This document shows positions 27,631-37,247 of a DNA stretch of 64,000 bases, one piece after another; position 1 is the first letter of the stretch, and every line of letters begins with the position of its first letter. Location of the stretch: NCBI RefSeq assembly GCF_900113185.1, contig NZ_FOZD01000001.1, positions 2,666,001-2,730,000 of the forward strand, written 5' to 3'. The notes below the pieces were generated by a model, which saw only the letters and a program-made list of their open reading frames with translations, did not search any database and had not been told where the DNA came from. The DNA comes from Agromyces sp. CF514. Lineage in GTDB: Bacteria; Actinomycetota; Actinomycetes; Actinomycetales; Microbacteriaceae. The position numbers and the translations under genes are program-made.

Positions 27631-28653
27631 TCAGTTCTCGCCGAGGGTGCGGGAGAGGTATCGGGCGACCGCGCGGACGGCGGCCATGCTGTGGGAGTAG
27701 TCCATGCGCGTCGGACCGACGACGCCGAGCCTGGAGACGTCGCGCCCGGGGATCTCGAACGCGCTCGAGAGCACCGACGTCTCGCCGAGTCCGAACGACG
27801 CGTTCTCGCGGCCGATGCGCACGGCGACGGCGTGCTCGTCTGCGGCCATCTCGCCGAACAGGCGCAGCAGCACCACCTGCTCCTCGATGGCCTCGATCAC
27901 GCCGAGGATCGAGCCGGCGAAGTCCTGTTCGGTGCGCACGAGGTTCGCGGCGCCCGCGACGACCAGTCGATCCTGGCGCTGGGCGCGGGCCTGGTCGGCG
28001 AGCGTCGCCGCGAGCGTGTGCAGCACGGCGGCATCGGCCGGGGCGACGTCGGCGAACCCGGTCGACAGCGACTCCGCGGCATCCGCCATGGCCCGACCGC
28101 CGGCGAGCTCGTTGAGGCGGGCGCGATGCGCGGCGAGGGTCGCCTCGTCGACGGGGAAGGGCAGCTCGGCGACACGCTGCTCGACCTGCCCCGAGTCCGT
28201 GATGAGGATGCAGATGACGCGCTCGGGCGCGAGCGAGACGAGCTCGACGTGACGCACGCGCGCGCTGCCGAAGCTCGGGTACTGCACGACCGCGAGCTGC
28301 TTGGTGAGCTGCGCGACGAGGCGCACCGTGCGCGCGAGCAGCTCGTCGAGGTCGCTGGATTCGCCGAGGAAGGTCTCGATCGCGTGCCGCTGCGCACGCG
28401 TCATGGGGCGGACCTCGGTCAGCTGGTCGACGAAGACGCGGTAGCCCTTGTCGGTGGGGATGCGGCCGGACGACGTGTGCGGCGCCGCGATGAGCTCCTC
28501 CTCTTCGAGGAGGGCCATGTCGTTGCGGATCGTCGCCGCCGAGACCCCGAACGAATGCCGCTCGACGATGGCCTTGGACCCGACCGGTTCGCGTGATGCG
28601 ACGTAGTCCTGGACGATCGCCCTGAGCACGGCGAGGCTGCGTTCGGAGACCAT
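27631..28653 (-). CDS. hrcA: Heat-inducible transcription repressor HrcA
   Basis: Represses class I heat-shock genes by binding CIRCE, with activity supported by GroEL. The 340-residue protein has the N-terminal winged helix ([50 protein letters not shown], then [20 protein letters not shown]) and the C-terminal dimer domain. The start is ATG 28653: a longer frame to 28686 would put the first codons inside the CIRCE operator. GAGGAA precedes it at short spacing. The operator directly upstream shows autoregulation. Confidence 0.96.
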   Translation of the reverse strand: MVSERSLAVLRAIVQDYVASREPVGSKAIVERHSFGVSAATIRNDMALLEEEELIAAPHTSSGRIPTDKGYRVFVDQLTEVRPMTRAQRHAIETFLGESSDLDELLARTVRLVAQLTKQLAVVQYPSFGSARVRHVELVSLAPERVICILITDSGQVEQRVAELPFPVDEATLAAHRARLNELAGGRAMADAAESLSTGFADVAPADAAVLHTLAATLADQARAQRQDRLVVAGAANLVRTEQDFAGSILGVIEAIEEQVVLLRLFGEMAADEHAVAVRIGRENASFGLGETSVLSSAFEIPGRDVSRLGVVGPTRMDYSHSMAAVRAVARYLSRTLGEN

Positions 28654-28675
28654 GTTCCTCGCTTTCGCCGTGCGG

Positions 28676-28702
28676 TTAGCACTCATTCGACCTGAGTGCC
28701 AA
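28676..28702. promoter_or_regulatory. CIRCE operator of hrcA-dnaJ
   Basis: TTAGCACTC at 28676-28684, nine-base spacer, GAGTGCCAA at 28694-28702: one mismatch from the consensus TTAGCACTC-N9-GAGTGCTAA. It lies 22 bp before the hrcA ATG. Confidence 0.95.
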
Positions 28703-28707
28703 TCATA
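28702..28707 (-). promoter_or_regulatory. -10 box of the hrcA promoter
   Basis: Minus-strand TATGAT (28707-28702) abuts CIRCE, so transcription would begin inside the operator, as expected for HrcA-repressed promoters. No convincing -35 box at 17 bp was found. Confidence 0.5.
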
Positions 28708-28731
28708 CCGCGGAACTCAGGGTAATCCCCA

Positions 28732-28760
28732 TTGCCGACACTCGGCGCCAGCGCTAGCTT
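28732..28760 (+). promoter_or_regulatory. Promoter of the first DUF4870 gene
   Basis: TTGCCG (28732-28737), exactly 17-bp spacer, TAGCTT (28755-28760). It is divergent from the hrcA promoter and 77 bp upstream of the ATG at 28838. Confidence 0.55.
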
Positions 28761-28837
28761 TGGCTTGTTCCGCAAGAGAACTGCGGCCACCCCCTCGCCG
28801 CAGCGGACGATACCCCCGACCCCGAAAGGCGCGCACC

Positions 28838-29281
28838 ATGTCAGATCCCAACGCAGGCCCCGCAGATCCCAACCTGCCTCCCACGCCGCCGCAGCAGCCG
28901 GCCGCACCGCAGCCCGGCGCGCCCGCCGCACCCCTCTCGCGCGAGCAGGACATCCAGTGGGGCTCGTTCGCCCACCTCGGCGGAATCCTCGGCTTCCTGC
29001 CCTCGCTCATCATCTGGCTCGTCTTCAAGGACCGCGGCTCGTTCACGAACACCGAGGCGAAGGAGGCGCTGAACTTCCAGATCACGCTCGTGTTCGCCCA
29101 GATCGCGATCTTCATCCTGACCTCGATCATCACGGTGGTCACCTTCGGCCTCGGCAGCGTGCTCGTCCTGCTCTCCTGGGCCGTGTGGATCGTGGGCGTC
29201 GTCTTCTCGATCATCGCCTTCCTCCAGGCGAAGGAGGGTCGCAACTACCGCTACCCCTTCGCCATCCGACTCATCAAGTAG
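28838..29281 (+). CDS. DUF4870 domain membrane protein
   Basis: 147 residues. The first 45 are disordered, rich in Pro, Ala and Gln, followed by the DUF4870 region: WGSFAHLGGILGFLPSLIIWLVFKDRGSFTNTEAKEALNFQITLVFAQIAI, with about three to four hydrophobic helices and the conserved NFQ in EALNFQITL, ending YRYPFAIRLIK. Function unknown; the family is common in Gram-positive bacteria. The ATG at 28838 has AAAGG upstream. A strong terminator follows, then a paralogue. Confidence 0.9.
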   Translation: MSDPNAGPADPNLPPTPPQQPAAPQPGAPAAPLSREQDIQWGSFAHLGGILGFLPSLIIWLVFKDRGSFTNTEAKEALNFQITLVFAQIAIFILTSIITVVTFGLGSVLVLLSWAVWIVGVVFSIIAFLQAKEGRNYRYPFAIRLIK

Positions 29282-29298
29282 TCGGAGCGCGCGCACAT

Positions 29299-29334
29299 CG
29301 CCCGCCGTGGGAGCGTCACCTCCCGCGGCGGGCG
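29299..29334 (+). terminator. Terminator between the two DUF4870 genes
   Basis: 15-bp stem (29299-29313 with 29320-29334, one T-G wobble) and 6-nt loop, starting 18 nt after the first DUF4870 gene and followed by TTGCTGTG. The second gene (29403) therefore probably has its own promoter. Confidence 0.7.
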
Positions 29335-29402
29335 TTGCTGTGCCAGCATGAAGGCGTCCGCAGTCACCGCGCCGGATCGGCGCATCCGAACAGGAGAAGA
29401 CG

Positions 29403-29786
29403 ATGTCCGACCTGCCCCCTCCCCCTCCGCCGCCGCAGAACCCCTACGAGCAGAGCCCGCAGCTGAGCCCGAACGATGAGAAGCTCTGGGCCACGCTCGT
29501 GCACATCGGCGGCATCTTCTTCGGCTTCATCCCGTCGCTGATCGGCTACCTGGTCCTCAAGGACAAGGGCCCGTTCGTGCGCGCGCACACCGCGACCGCG
29601 CTGAACTTCCAGATCACGATGACGATCGCCGCGATCGTGAGCAGCATCCTCTGGCTCGTCGTCATCGGCATCTTCCTCTCGATCGCCGTCGCGATCGTGG
29701 TGATCGTGTTCAGCATCATCGCGGCCGTCAAGGCGAACCAGGGCGAGGCGTACACGTACCCGCTCTCGATCAAGTTCGTGAGCTGA
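29403..29786 (+). CDS. DUF4870 domain membrane protein, second paralogue
   Basis: 127 residues; starts MSDLPPPPPPPQNPYEQSPQ, a Pro-rich disordered tail, then LVHIGGIFFGFIPSLIGYLVLKDKGPFVRAHTATALNFQITM and ends YTYPLSIKFVS, closely parallel to the preceding gene (ALNFQIT, YxYPxxIxxx). The two are a tandem duplicate pair. AGGAGAAG precedes the ATG at 29403. It converges on hemW. Confidence 0.9.
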   Translation: MSDLPPPPPPPQNPYEQSPQLSPNDEKLWATLVHIGGIFFGFIPSLIGYLVLKDKGPFVRAHTATALNFQITMTIAAIVSSILWLVVIGIFLSIAVAIVVIVFSIIAAVKANQGEAYTYPLSIKFVS

Positions 29787-29811
29787 CCGGGGCTTCGTCC
29801 TCGAACGGGGT

Positions 29812-31038
29812 TCAGTCCTCGAGCAGGCGCCGTACGACGGCGTCCGCGAGCAGCCGTCCTCGCCTGGTGAGCGTCAAGCCACCGGCGAGGGCGGCTTTCG
29901 CGTCGACGAGGCCGTCGGCGATGAGGCCCGCCACGGCGTGCCGGCCGCCCGTGTGCAACGAGGCGATGTCGATGCCCTCGCGGATGCGCGTGAGCAGCAG
30001 CACGCGCTCGGTCTCGCGCGTGGGCGCGTCGAGCACCTCGCGTCCGACGGCCGGCGAGTGCCCGGCGGCGAGCCGCTCGGCGTAGGCGGCCGGATGCTTC
30101 GCGTTCCACCAGCGCACCCCGCCGACGTGGCTGTGGGCTCCGGGTCCGACGCCCCACCAGTCGTCGCCGCGCCAGTACCCGAGGTTGTGCCGGGAGCGGT
30201 GGGCCGCATCGGTCGCCCAGTTGCTCACCTCGTACCATTCGAAACCGGCCTCGGCGAACGCCTCGTCGGCGAGCTCGTACATGTCGGCCTCGAGGTCGTC
30301 GTCGGGCTGGGCGAGCTCGCCGCGGCGGATCTGCCGCGCGAGCTTCGTGCCGTCCTCGACGATGAGCGCATAGGCGCTCACGTGGTCGGGCCGTTCGGCG
30401 ACGACCGCCTCGACGCTGCGACGCCAGTCGTCGAGCGACTCTCCGGGCGTTCCGTAGATGAGGTCGAGGCTCACGTCGAGCCCGGCATCGCGCGCCCAGC
30501 GCACCACGAGCGGCACCCGGGCGGGGTCGTGCGTGCGGTCGAGCGCCGCGAGCACGTGCGGCACCGCCGACTGCATGCCGAAGGAGACGCGCGTGAACCC
30601 GCCCTCGGCAAGGCGACGCAGGTCGTCGGGGCCGACCGAGTCGGGGTTCGCCTCGGTCGTGACCTCGGCGCCGTGCGCCAGGCCGAACTCGTCGCGGACC
30701 GCCCCGAGCATGCGCACGAGGTCGTCGGCGGGCAGCAGCGTGGGCGTGCCGCCCCCGAAGAAGACCGTCTCGGCCTCGCGCGCGACGACGCCGGATGCCG
30801 CGAGCACGCGCCGCGACATCCGGACCTCGTCGATGGCCTGGTCGGCGTAGTCGACCTGCCGGGCACCACGGAGTTCACTCGCGGTGTAGGTGTTGAAGTC
30901 GCAATACCCGCAGCGCACGCGGCAGAACGGCACGTGCACGTAGACGCCGAGCGCGCGCTCCTGCGCGCCGTCGGCCGCGGAGGCGGGCAGCAGGCCGTCG
31001 AGCGGCGCCGGCTCGCCGAGCGGCAGCGCGGAACCCAC
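29812..31038 (-). CDS. hemW: Radical SAM heme chaperone HemW (coproporphyrinogen III oxidase-like)
   Basis: Radical SAM protein of the HemN/HemW family; the CxxxCxxC cluster is VHVPFCRVRCGYCDFNTYT, with Phe rather than Cys directly after the triad, as in HemW. GGGTPTLLP and later blocks (EANPDSV, RVSFGMQSAVPHVLAALDRTHDP, LDLIYGTPGES) are conserved. HemW inserts heme in respiratory proteins rather than oxidising coproporphyrinogen. I used the GTG at 31038 (VGSALPLGEPAPLDG), 2 bp behind the DUF1990 stop; in-frame codons further upstream lie inside that gene. Third gene of lepA-DUF1990-hemW. Confidence 0.9.
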   Translation of the reverse strand: MGSALPLGEPAPLDGLLPASAADGAQERALGVYVHVPFCRVRCGYCDFNTYTASELRGARQVDYADQAIDEVRMSRRVLAASGVVAREAETVFFGGGTPTLLPADDLVRMLGAVRDEFGLAHGAEVTTEANPDSVGPDDLRRLAEGGFTRVSFGMQSAVPHVLAALDRTHDPARVPLVVRWARDAGLDVSLDLIYGTPGESLDDWRRSVEAVVAERPDHVSAYALIVEDGTKLARQIRRGELAQPDDDLEADMYELADEAFAEAGFEWYEVSNWATDAAHRSRHNLGYWRGDDWWGVGPGAHSHVGGVRWWNAKHPAAYAERLAAGHSPAVGREVLDAPTRETERVLLLTRIREGIDIASLHTGGRHAVAGLIADGLVDAKAALAGGLTLTRRGRLLADAVVRRLLED

Positions 31039-31040
31039 GC

Positions 31041-31691
31041 CTACACGCCGCCGGCGGGGTGCAGGGCCCGGAGCTGCTGTCGCGTGAGCTCGCGACGACG
31101 TCGGCGCACCCATGGCGCGAGGACGCGCTTCGAGCCGCCCGCGGTCGCGCGGAACGAGCGGATCGTGAGCCAGACCGTGTCGTCGTCGCGGCGCTCGAGC
31201 ACGAACGACTCCTCGCCGCTCTCGAGACCGGCGGCCGTCGTGCCGAACGCGTAGCCCACGCGGTCGGGCTCGTCGATCACGTAGACCACGAGCACGGGCG
31301 TCGGGTGCGAGCGGAACCGGCCGCGTCGCACGAGCGTCGCCTGCATTCCCGACGCGATGTACGCGGTTCCGTCTTCGCCGAAGCGGTCCTCGGTGCGCGG
31401 GCCCGGCTGCTCGGCGAGCGGTGCACCCTCGGCGTCGTACACGATGCCCGGATACTGGGCGCCCGTGCCGGCGGAGACATCCGTCACCTCGTACCCTGCG
31501 CCGCGCTGGATGCCCCAGGTCATGAGGGCCTCGGCCGCACGCTGGAAGCGCTCGACGCCGCTGCCGAGCCGAACCGCGTCTTCGGCGGGGCGATAGCCCG
31601 TCGGCGGATAACGCATGAGGTCGGGTTCGAGCGTCGCGCCGATCGAGCCGTAGGTGACGGACTGATCGGTGAAGGTGCTGCGTCGGGTCAT
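31041..31691 (-). CDS. DUF1990 family protein
   Basis: 216 residues with the DUF1990 layout: SVTYGSIGATLEP, then YPPTGYRPAEDAVRLGSGVERFQRAAEALMTWGIQRGAGYEV, HPTPVLVVYVIDEPDRVGYAFGTTAAGLESGEESFVLERRDDDTVWLTIRSFR. This domain family is found in actinobacteria and plants (for example YkuD-unrelated UPF0548); function unknown. It lies 11 bp after lepA and 2 bp before hemW. Confidence 0.88.
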   Translation of the reverse strand: MTRRSTFTDQSVTYGSIGATLEPDLMRYPPTGYRPAEDAVRLGSGVERFQRAAEALMTWGIQRGAGYEVTDVSAGTGAQYPGIVYDAEGAPLAEQPGPRTEDRFGEDGTAYIASGMQATLVRRGRFRSHPTPVLVVYVIDEPDRVGYAFGTTAAGLESGEESFVLERRDDDTVWLTIRSFRATAGGSKRVLAPWVRRRRRELTRQQLRALHPAGGV

Positions 31692-31702
31692 CGGGAACCT
31701 GC

Positions 31703-33556
<1,854 letters not shown>

Positions 33557-33637
33557 CCCGACGATTCTCCCACGAGTTTCCTTCGCACTTTCGACGGATG
33601 CCGCGCGCAGGTGCCCGCGACTACGCTGACACGCACC

Positions 33638-34882
33638 ATGACCGCGTCAGCAGCACCCGCACCGCTCCCCCTCCTCGACTTCGGGAGGGTGTCGCCGTCG
33701 GCGCTCCGACCGGTGTTCGTCACGCTCCGATTCGGGCTGCACGTGCTCGTCGTCGGCCTGGCCCTGTTCGTCATGATCCGGGCGCTCCTCGCCGACGGCG
33801 CGAACGAGGTGCCCGTCACGATCCTCACGATCGCGTTCCTCGCCTGCTACGGCGCCGGCGTCGCGACCGCCCACCGCAACCTGCCGCAGTGGGCGCGCGT
33901 GCTCTGGCTCACGGCGCTGCTCGCGCTCTGGGCCGCCATGTCCGCGCTGACCCCGGATGCCGCGTTCCTCGCGTTCCCCCTCTTCTTCCTCGAGCTGCAC
34001 GTGCTCGCCGCCCCGCTCGCCGTGCCGCTCGTGATCGTCACGTTCGGCCTCTCGGTGTGGGGCACGGCGACCCACCTCGGATTCGAGGTCGGCACGATCC
34101 TCGGCCCGCTCATCAGCGCGGGCGTCGCGATCGTCATCGGCCTCGGATACCGGGCCATGGCGCAGGAGACGAAGGACCGCCAGGCCCTCATCCTCGACCT
34201 CATCGCCACGCGCGAGGAGCTCGCGACGGCCAGCCGCGAGGCCGGCACGCTCGCCGAGCGCGAGCGCATCGCCCGCGAGATCCACGACACGGTCGCCCAG
34301 GGGCTCTCGAGCATCCAGATGCTGCTGCACGCCGCCGAACGCGACGTGGCCGACGAGCGCACGCTCGAGAAGCTGCGGCTCGCCCGCGAGACCGCCTCCG
34401 AGAACCTCGCCGAGACGCGGCGGTTCATCCGCGAGCTGAGCCCGCCTTCGCTCGACGAGCAGACGCTGCCGTCGGCGCTGCGGCGACTCGCGGCGGCCGT
34501 CGACGAGCAGGCAGCGCAGGCCGGGTCGGCCACCCGCGTCTCGTTCGCCACCAGCGGCGACCCCGTGACCCTGCCCATGTCGATCGACGCCACGCTCCTG
34601 CGCATCGCGCAGGGCGCACTCGCGAACGTGCTGCGGCATGCGCGCGCCACCCGGGCCGAGCTGACGCTCAGCTACCTGGGCGACGAGATCGCGCTCGACG
34701 TCGTCGACGACGGCATCGGGTTCGACCCCGCCGCGATCGCGAACGAGCCCGGATCCGAGCTCCGCTTCGGACTGCGGGCGATGCGCGAACGCGCCGAACG
34801 CGAGGGCGGGTCGATCGAGGTCGAGTCCCATCACGGCGACGGCACGGCCGTGTCGGTGCGCATCCCCGTGGTGACCGCGTGA
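33638..34882 (+). CDS. Sensor histidine kinase (HisKA_3 type)
   Basis: 414 residues: four to five N-terminal membrane helices up to about residue 170, a linker helix ([58 protein letters not shown]) carrying the phosphoacceptor His in the EIHD box, and a HATPase domain with [10 protein letters not shown] and [31 protein letters not shown]. This is the LiaS/NarX-like branch. No extracytoplasmic sensor domain of note. Overlaps the response regulator gene by 4 bp. Confidence 0.95.
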   Translation: MTASAAPAPLPLLDFGRVSPSALRPVFVTLRFGLHVLVVGLALFVMIRALLADGANEVPVTILTIAFLACYGAGVATAHRNLPQWARVLWLTALLALWAAMSALTPDAAFLAFPLFFLELHVLAAPLAVPLVIVTFGLSVWGTATHLGFEVGTILGPLISAGVAIVIGLGYRAMAQETKDRQALILDLIATREELATASREAGTLAERERIAREIHDTVAQGLSSIQMLLHAAERDVADERTLEKLRLARETASENLAETRRFIRELSPPSLDEQTLPSALRRLAAAVDEQAAQAGSATRVSFATSGDPVTLPMSIDATLLRIAQGALANVLRHARATRAELTLSYLGDEIALDVVDDGIGFDPAAIANEPGSELRFGLRAMRERAEREGGSIEVESHHGDGTAVSVRIPVVTA

Positions 34883-35556
34883 GCGCCGCGGGCGAGGCGG
34901 GCGACGCGGGCGACGACCGCGCGGGCGTGCGCCGCGGCATCCGGCTCGTGATCGCCGACGACCACCCCGTGGTGCGCGCCGGCGTACGCGCGATGCTGGA
35001 GGCCGAACCCGACCTCGAGGTCGTCGCCGACGTCGACCGGGCGGATGCCGCGGTCAGGCGCGCCGCAGAGGGCGGGGTCGACGTCGTGCTCATGGACCTG
35101 CAGTTCCCGTCCGCCATGCAGGGCGCGGAGGCGACGAGGCACATCCGCTCGCACGCCGATGCGCCGCGCGTGCTCGTGCTCACCAACTACGACACCGATG
35201 CCGACATCCTGAGCGCGATCGAGGCGGGCGCGAGCGGCTACCTGCTGAAGGACGCGCCGCCCGCCGAACTCGTCGCGGCGATCCGGACCGCTGCGACGGG
35301 CGAGCCTGCGTTCGCGCCGGGGGTGTCGTCCCGACTCGACGCGAACGGCGGCCTCGAGCGTCTGACCGGCCGTGAGGCCGAGGTGCTCGGGCTCGTCGCG
35401 AGCGGCTACACGAACCGCGAGATCGGCAAGGCGCTCTTCCTCAGCGAGGCGACCGTGAAGTCGCATCTCGTACACATCTTCGCCAAGTTGGAGGTCGGGT
35501 CGCGCACGGCCGCCGTCGCACGGGCGCGCGACCTCGGCATCATCCGCTCGAACTGA
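34879..35556 (+). CDS. NarL/LuxR-type response regulator
   Basis: 225 residues, GTG start overlapping the kinase stop (GTGA). A short Gly/Asp/Ala N-terminal tail precedes the receiver domain: VIADDHPVVRAGVRAML, phospho-acceptor Asp in VVLMDLQFPSAMQG and Lys in GYLLKDAPP. LuxR helix-turn-helix at the end: LTGREAEVLGLVASGYTNREIGKALFLSEATVKSHLVHIFAKLEVGSRTAA. Its targets are not evident, as no effector genes accompany it. Confidence 0.95.
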   Translation: MSAAGEAGDAGDDRAGVRRGIRLVIADDHPVVRAGVRAMLEAEPDLEVVADVDRADAAVRRAAEGGVDVVLMDLQFPSAMQGAEATRHIRSHADAPRVLVLTNYDTDADILSAIEAGASGYLLKDAPPAELVAAIRTAATGEPAFAPGVSSRLDANGGLERLTGREAEVLGLVASGYTNREIGKALFLSEATVKSHLVHIFAKLEVGSRTAAVARARDLGIIRSN

Positions 35557-35637
35557 GCGAACCGACGCCGACCCGACCCACCGACTCAGCAGCTCCGACT
35601 CCCCGGATCGGGCCGATCGGATGCCGCGGCCACCGCA

Positions 35638-35665
35638 TTGGTGCCATGCGCGCGTTGCTGGTATC
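35638..35665 (+). promoter_or_regulatory. Candidate rpsT promoter
   Basis: TTGGTG (35638-35643), 16-bp spacer, TATCGT (35660-35665), giving a transcript start near 35672 and a leader of about 100 nt before the rpsT GTG at 35776. Confidence 0.45.
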
Positions 35666-35775
35666 GTTGTCTGTTGGCTTGCGTGTGGGTCCCACCCCGC
35701 ACGATTCGCCGCGCGAGGCCCCTCTACCTTCGCTCGGCACATCCGGTACCCGCACAAGAACGAAAGACGAACCAC

Positions 35776-36036
35776 GTGGCAAACATCAAGTCGCAGATCA
35801 AGCGCATCAAGACGAACCTGAAGGCTCAGGAGCGCAACAAGGCCGTCAAGAGCGAGGTCAAGAGCGCCGTCCGTGCTGCTCGCGAGGCCATCGCCACCGG
35901 TGACAAGGACAAGGCCACCGCCGCCGTCCGCGTCGCAGGTCGCAAGCTCGACAAGGCCGCCAGCAAGGGCGTGATCCACAAGAACCAGGCCGCGAACCGC
36001 AAGTCGGCCATCGCGAAGCAGGTCGCCGCCCTCTAA
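35776..36036 (+). CDS. rpsT: 30S ribosomal protein S20
   Basis: Small basic 86-residue protein binding 16S r[24 protein letters not shown].. through [20 protein letters not shown], full length with the conserved KN/NRKS ends. The start is GTG at 35776. Monocistronic: it has its own upstream candidate promoter and a strong terminator directly after it. The long 5' leader (if the promoter is right) may allow autoregulation as in other bacteria. Confidence 0.97.
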   Translation: MANIKSQIKRIKTNLKAQERNKAVKSEVKSAVRAAREAIATGDKDKATAAVRVAGRKLDKAASKGVIHKNQAANRKSAIAKQVAAL

Positions 36037-36051
36037 GGCGCAGCGTCTGAT

Positions 36052-36086
36052 CGAACGCCCCGCACGCGCGTCGTGCGGGGCGTTCG
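36052..36086 (+). terminator. rpsT terminator
   Basis: Perfect 15-bp stem (CGAACGCCCCGCACG at 36052-36066 with its complement at 36072-36086), 5-nt loop, followed by TCGTTTCTC. Also positioned to stop holA transcription from the opposite side. Confidence 0.88.
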
Positions 36087-36186
36087 TCGTTTCTCGGAGT
36101 GCGCGGTCGGGCGGGCTTCTCGCGGTGCGTGGTCGGGCGATCGGACGAGCCGCGGCCGGCGTGCCCCTGTCCGTCAGGCTGCGTGC

Positions 36187-37224
36187 TCAGCTGCGGCCGC
36201 GTGCGGCGATGACGCCGACGAGCCGCTCGAGCGCGAAGACCGGATCGCGTTCAGCACCCTTGACCGCGGCGTCGGTGCGCGCGAGCTGCACGATGGCCTG
36301 CTGGAGGCCCTCGTCGGTCCAGCCGGCGAGATCGCGCCGGGCACGGTCGACCTGCCACGGCGCGAGCCCGAGCGAGGACGCCACCCCGGGGCCGCCACCG
36401 CGAACGCCCGAGACCTTCGCCATGGTGCGGATCTTCATCGCGAACGCCGCGACCATCGGCACCGGGTCTGCGCCGCTGTCGAGCGCGTGCCGGAGCGCCA
36501 CGAGCGCGTCGCCGTATCGGCCCGCGATCGCCGCATCGGCGACCTCGAAGGCGTTCGTCTCGACGCGGCCGCCATAGTACTTGGCGACGACCGCCTCGGT
36601 GATGTCGCCCGGGGTGTCGGCCAGCAACTGCCGACATGCGGCGTCGAGCTCGGCGAGGTCGTCAGCGAAGGCCGCGACGAGCGCGCGAAGGGCCCGGGGC
36701 GCGATCGAACGGCCGGCCGCCCGGATCTCGGTCTGCACGAAGGCCTGCTTGTCGGATTCGCGCTTGAGCTCGGCGCACACGATCTCGATCGCCGAGCCCT
36801 CGCCGGAGCGGATCGCGTCGAGCATCTTCTTGCCGCGGACGCCGCCGCGGTGCCGCACGACGACCGTGACCGACTCGGTGGGCTGGCCGACGAAGTCGAC
36901 CATGTCGAGGATCAGGTCGTCGGTCGCCTTCTCGGCGCCGTCGATGCGGATCAGCCGTGCCTCGCCGAAGAGCGAGGGGCTCGCGAGCGTGAGGAGCTCG
37001 CCGCGCTGGTACGCGTCGCCCGAGATCTCGCTGACCTCGAGCGCGGGGTCCTCGGCACGGAGGAGCTCACGGAGCCGGTTCGACGCACGCTCGGCCAGCA
37101 CGTCTTCTGGGCCCGAGACGAGCACGATCGGCGCCGGGCGAACCTGGTCGTACGTCAGCTGCGGGATCGCCGCCGCCTTGGCTCGCGCGTTGCCGCGCCC
37201 AGCGCCACCGGTTCGAGCTGCCAC
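36187..37224 (-). CDS. holA: DNA polymerase III subunit delta
   Basis: Clamp-loader delta subunit, which opens the beta clamp. The 345-residue product has the HolA N-terminal domain (PIVLVSGPEDVLAERASNRLRELLR..) and the conserved delta middle part (MDVVDFVGQ..VVVRHRGGVRGKKMLDAIRSG), a helical lid and the C-terminal domain (ADAAIAGRYGDALVALRHALDSGADPVPMVAAFAMKIRTMAKV). The start is GTG 37224 with GGGAGG 4 nt upstream; the longer frame starts in comEC. Last of the comEA-comEC-holA operon. Confidence 0.93.
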   Translation of the reverse strand: MAARTGGAGRGNARAKAAAIPQLTYDQVRPAPIVLVSGPEDVLAERASNRLRELLRAEDPALEVSEISGDAYQRGELLTLASPSLFGEARLIRIDGAEKATDDLILDMVDFVGQPTESVTVVVRHRGGVRGKKMLDAIRSGEGSAIEIVCAELKRESDKQAFVQTEIRAAGRSIAPRALRALVAAFADDLAELDAACRQLLADTPGDITEAVVAKYYGGRVETNAFEVADAAIAGRYGDALVALRHALDSGADPVPMVAAFAMKIRTMAKVSGVRGGGPGVASSLGLAPWQVDRARRDLAGWTDEGLQQAIVQLARTDAAVKGAERDPVFALERLVGVIAARGRS

Positions 37225-37247
37225 GGCACCTCCCTTTCCGCTCAAGT

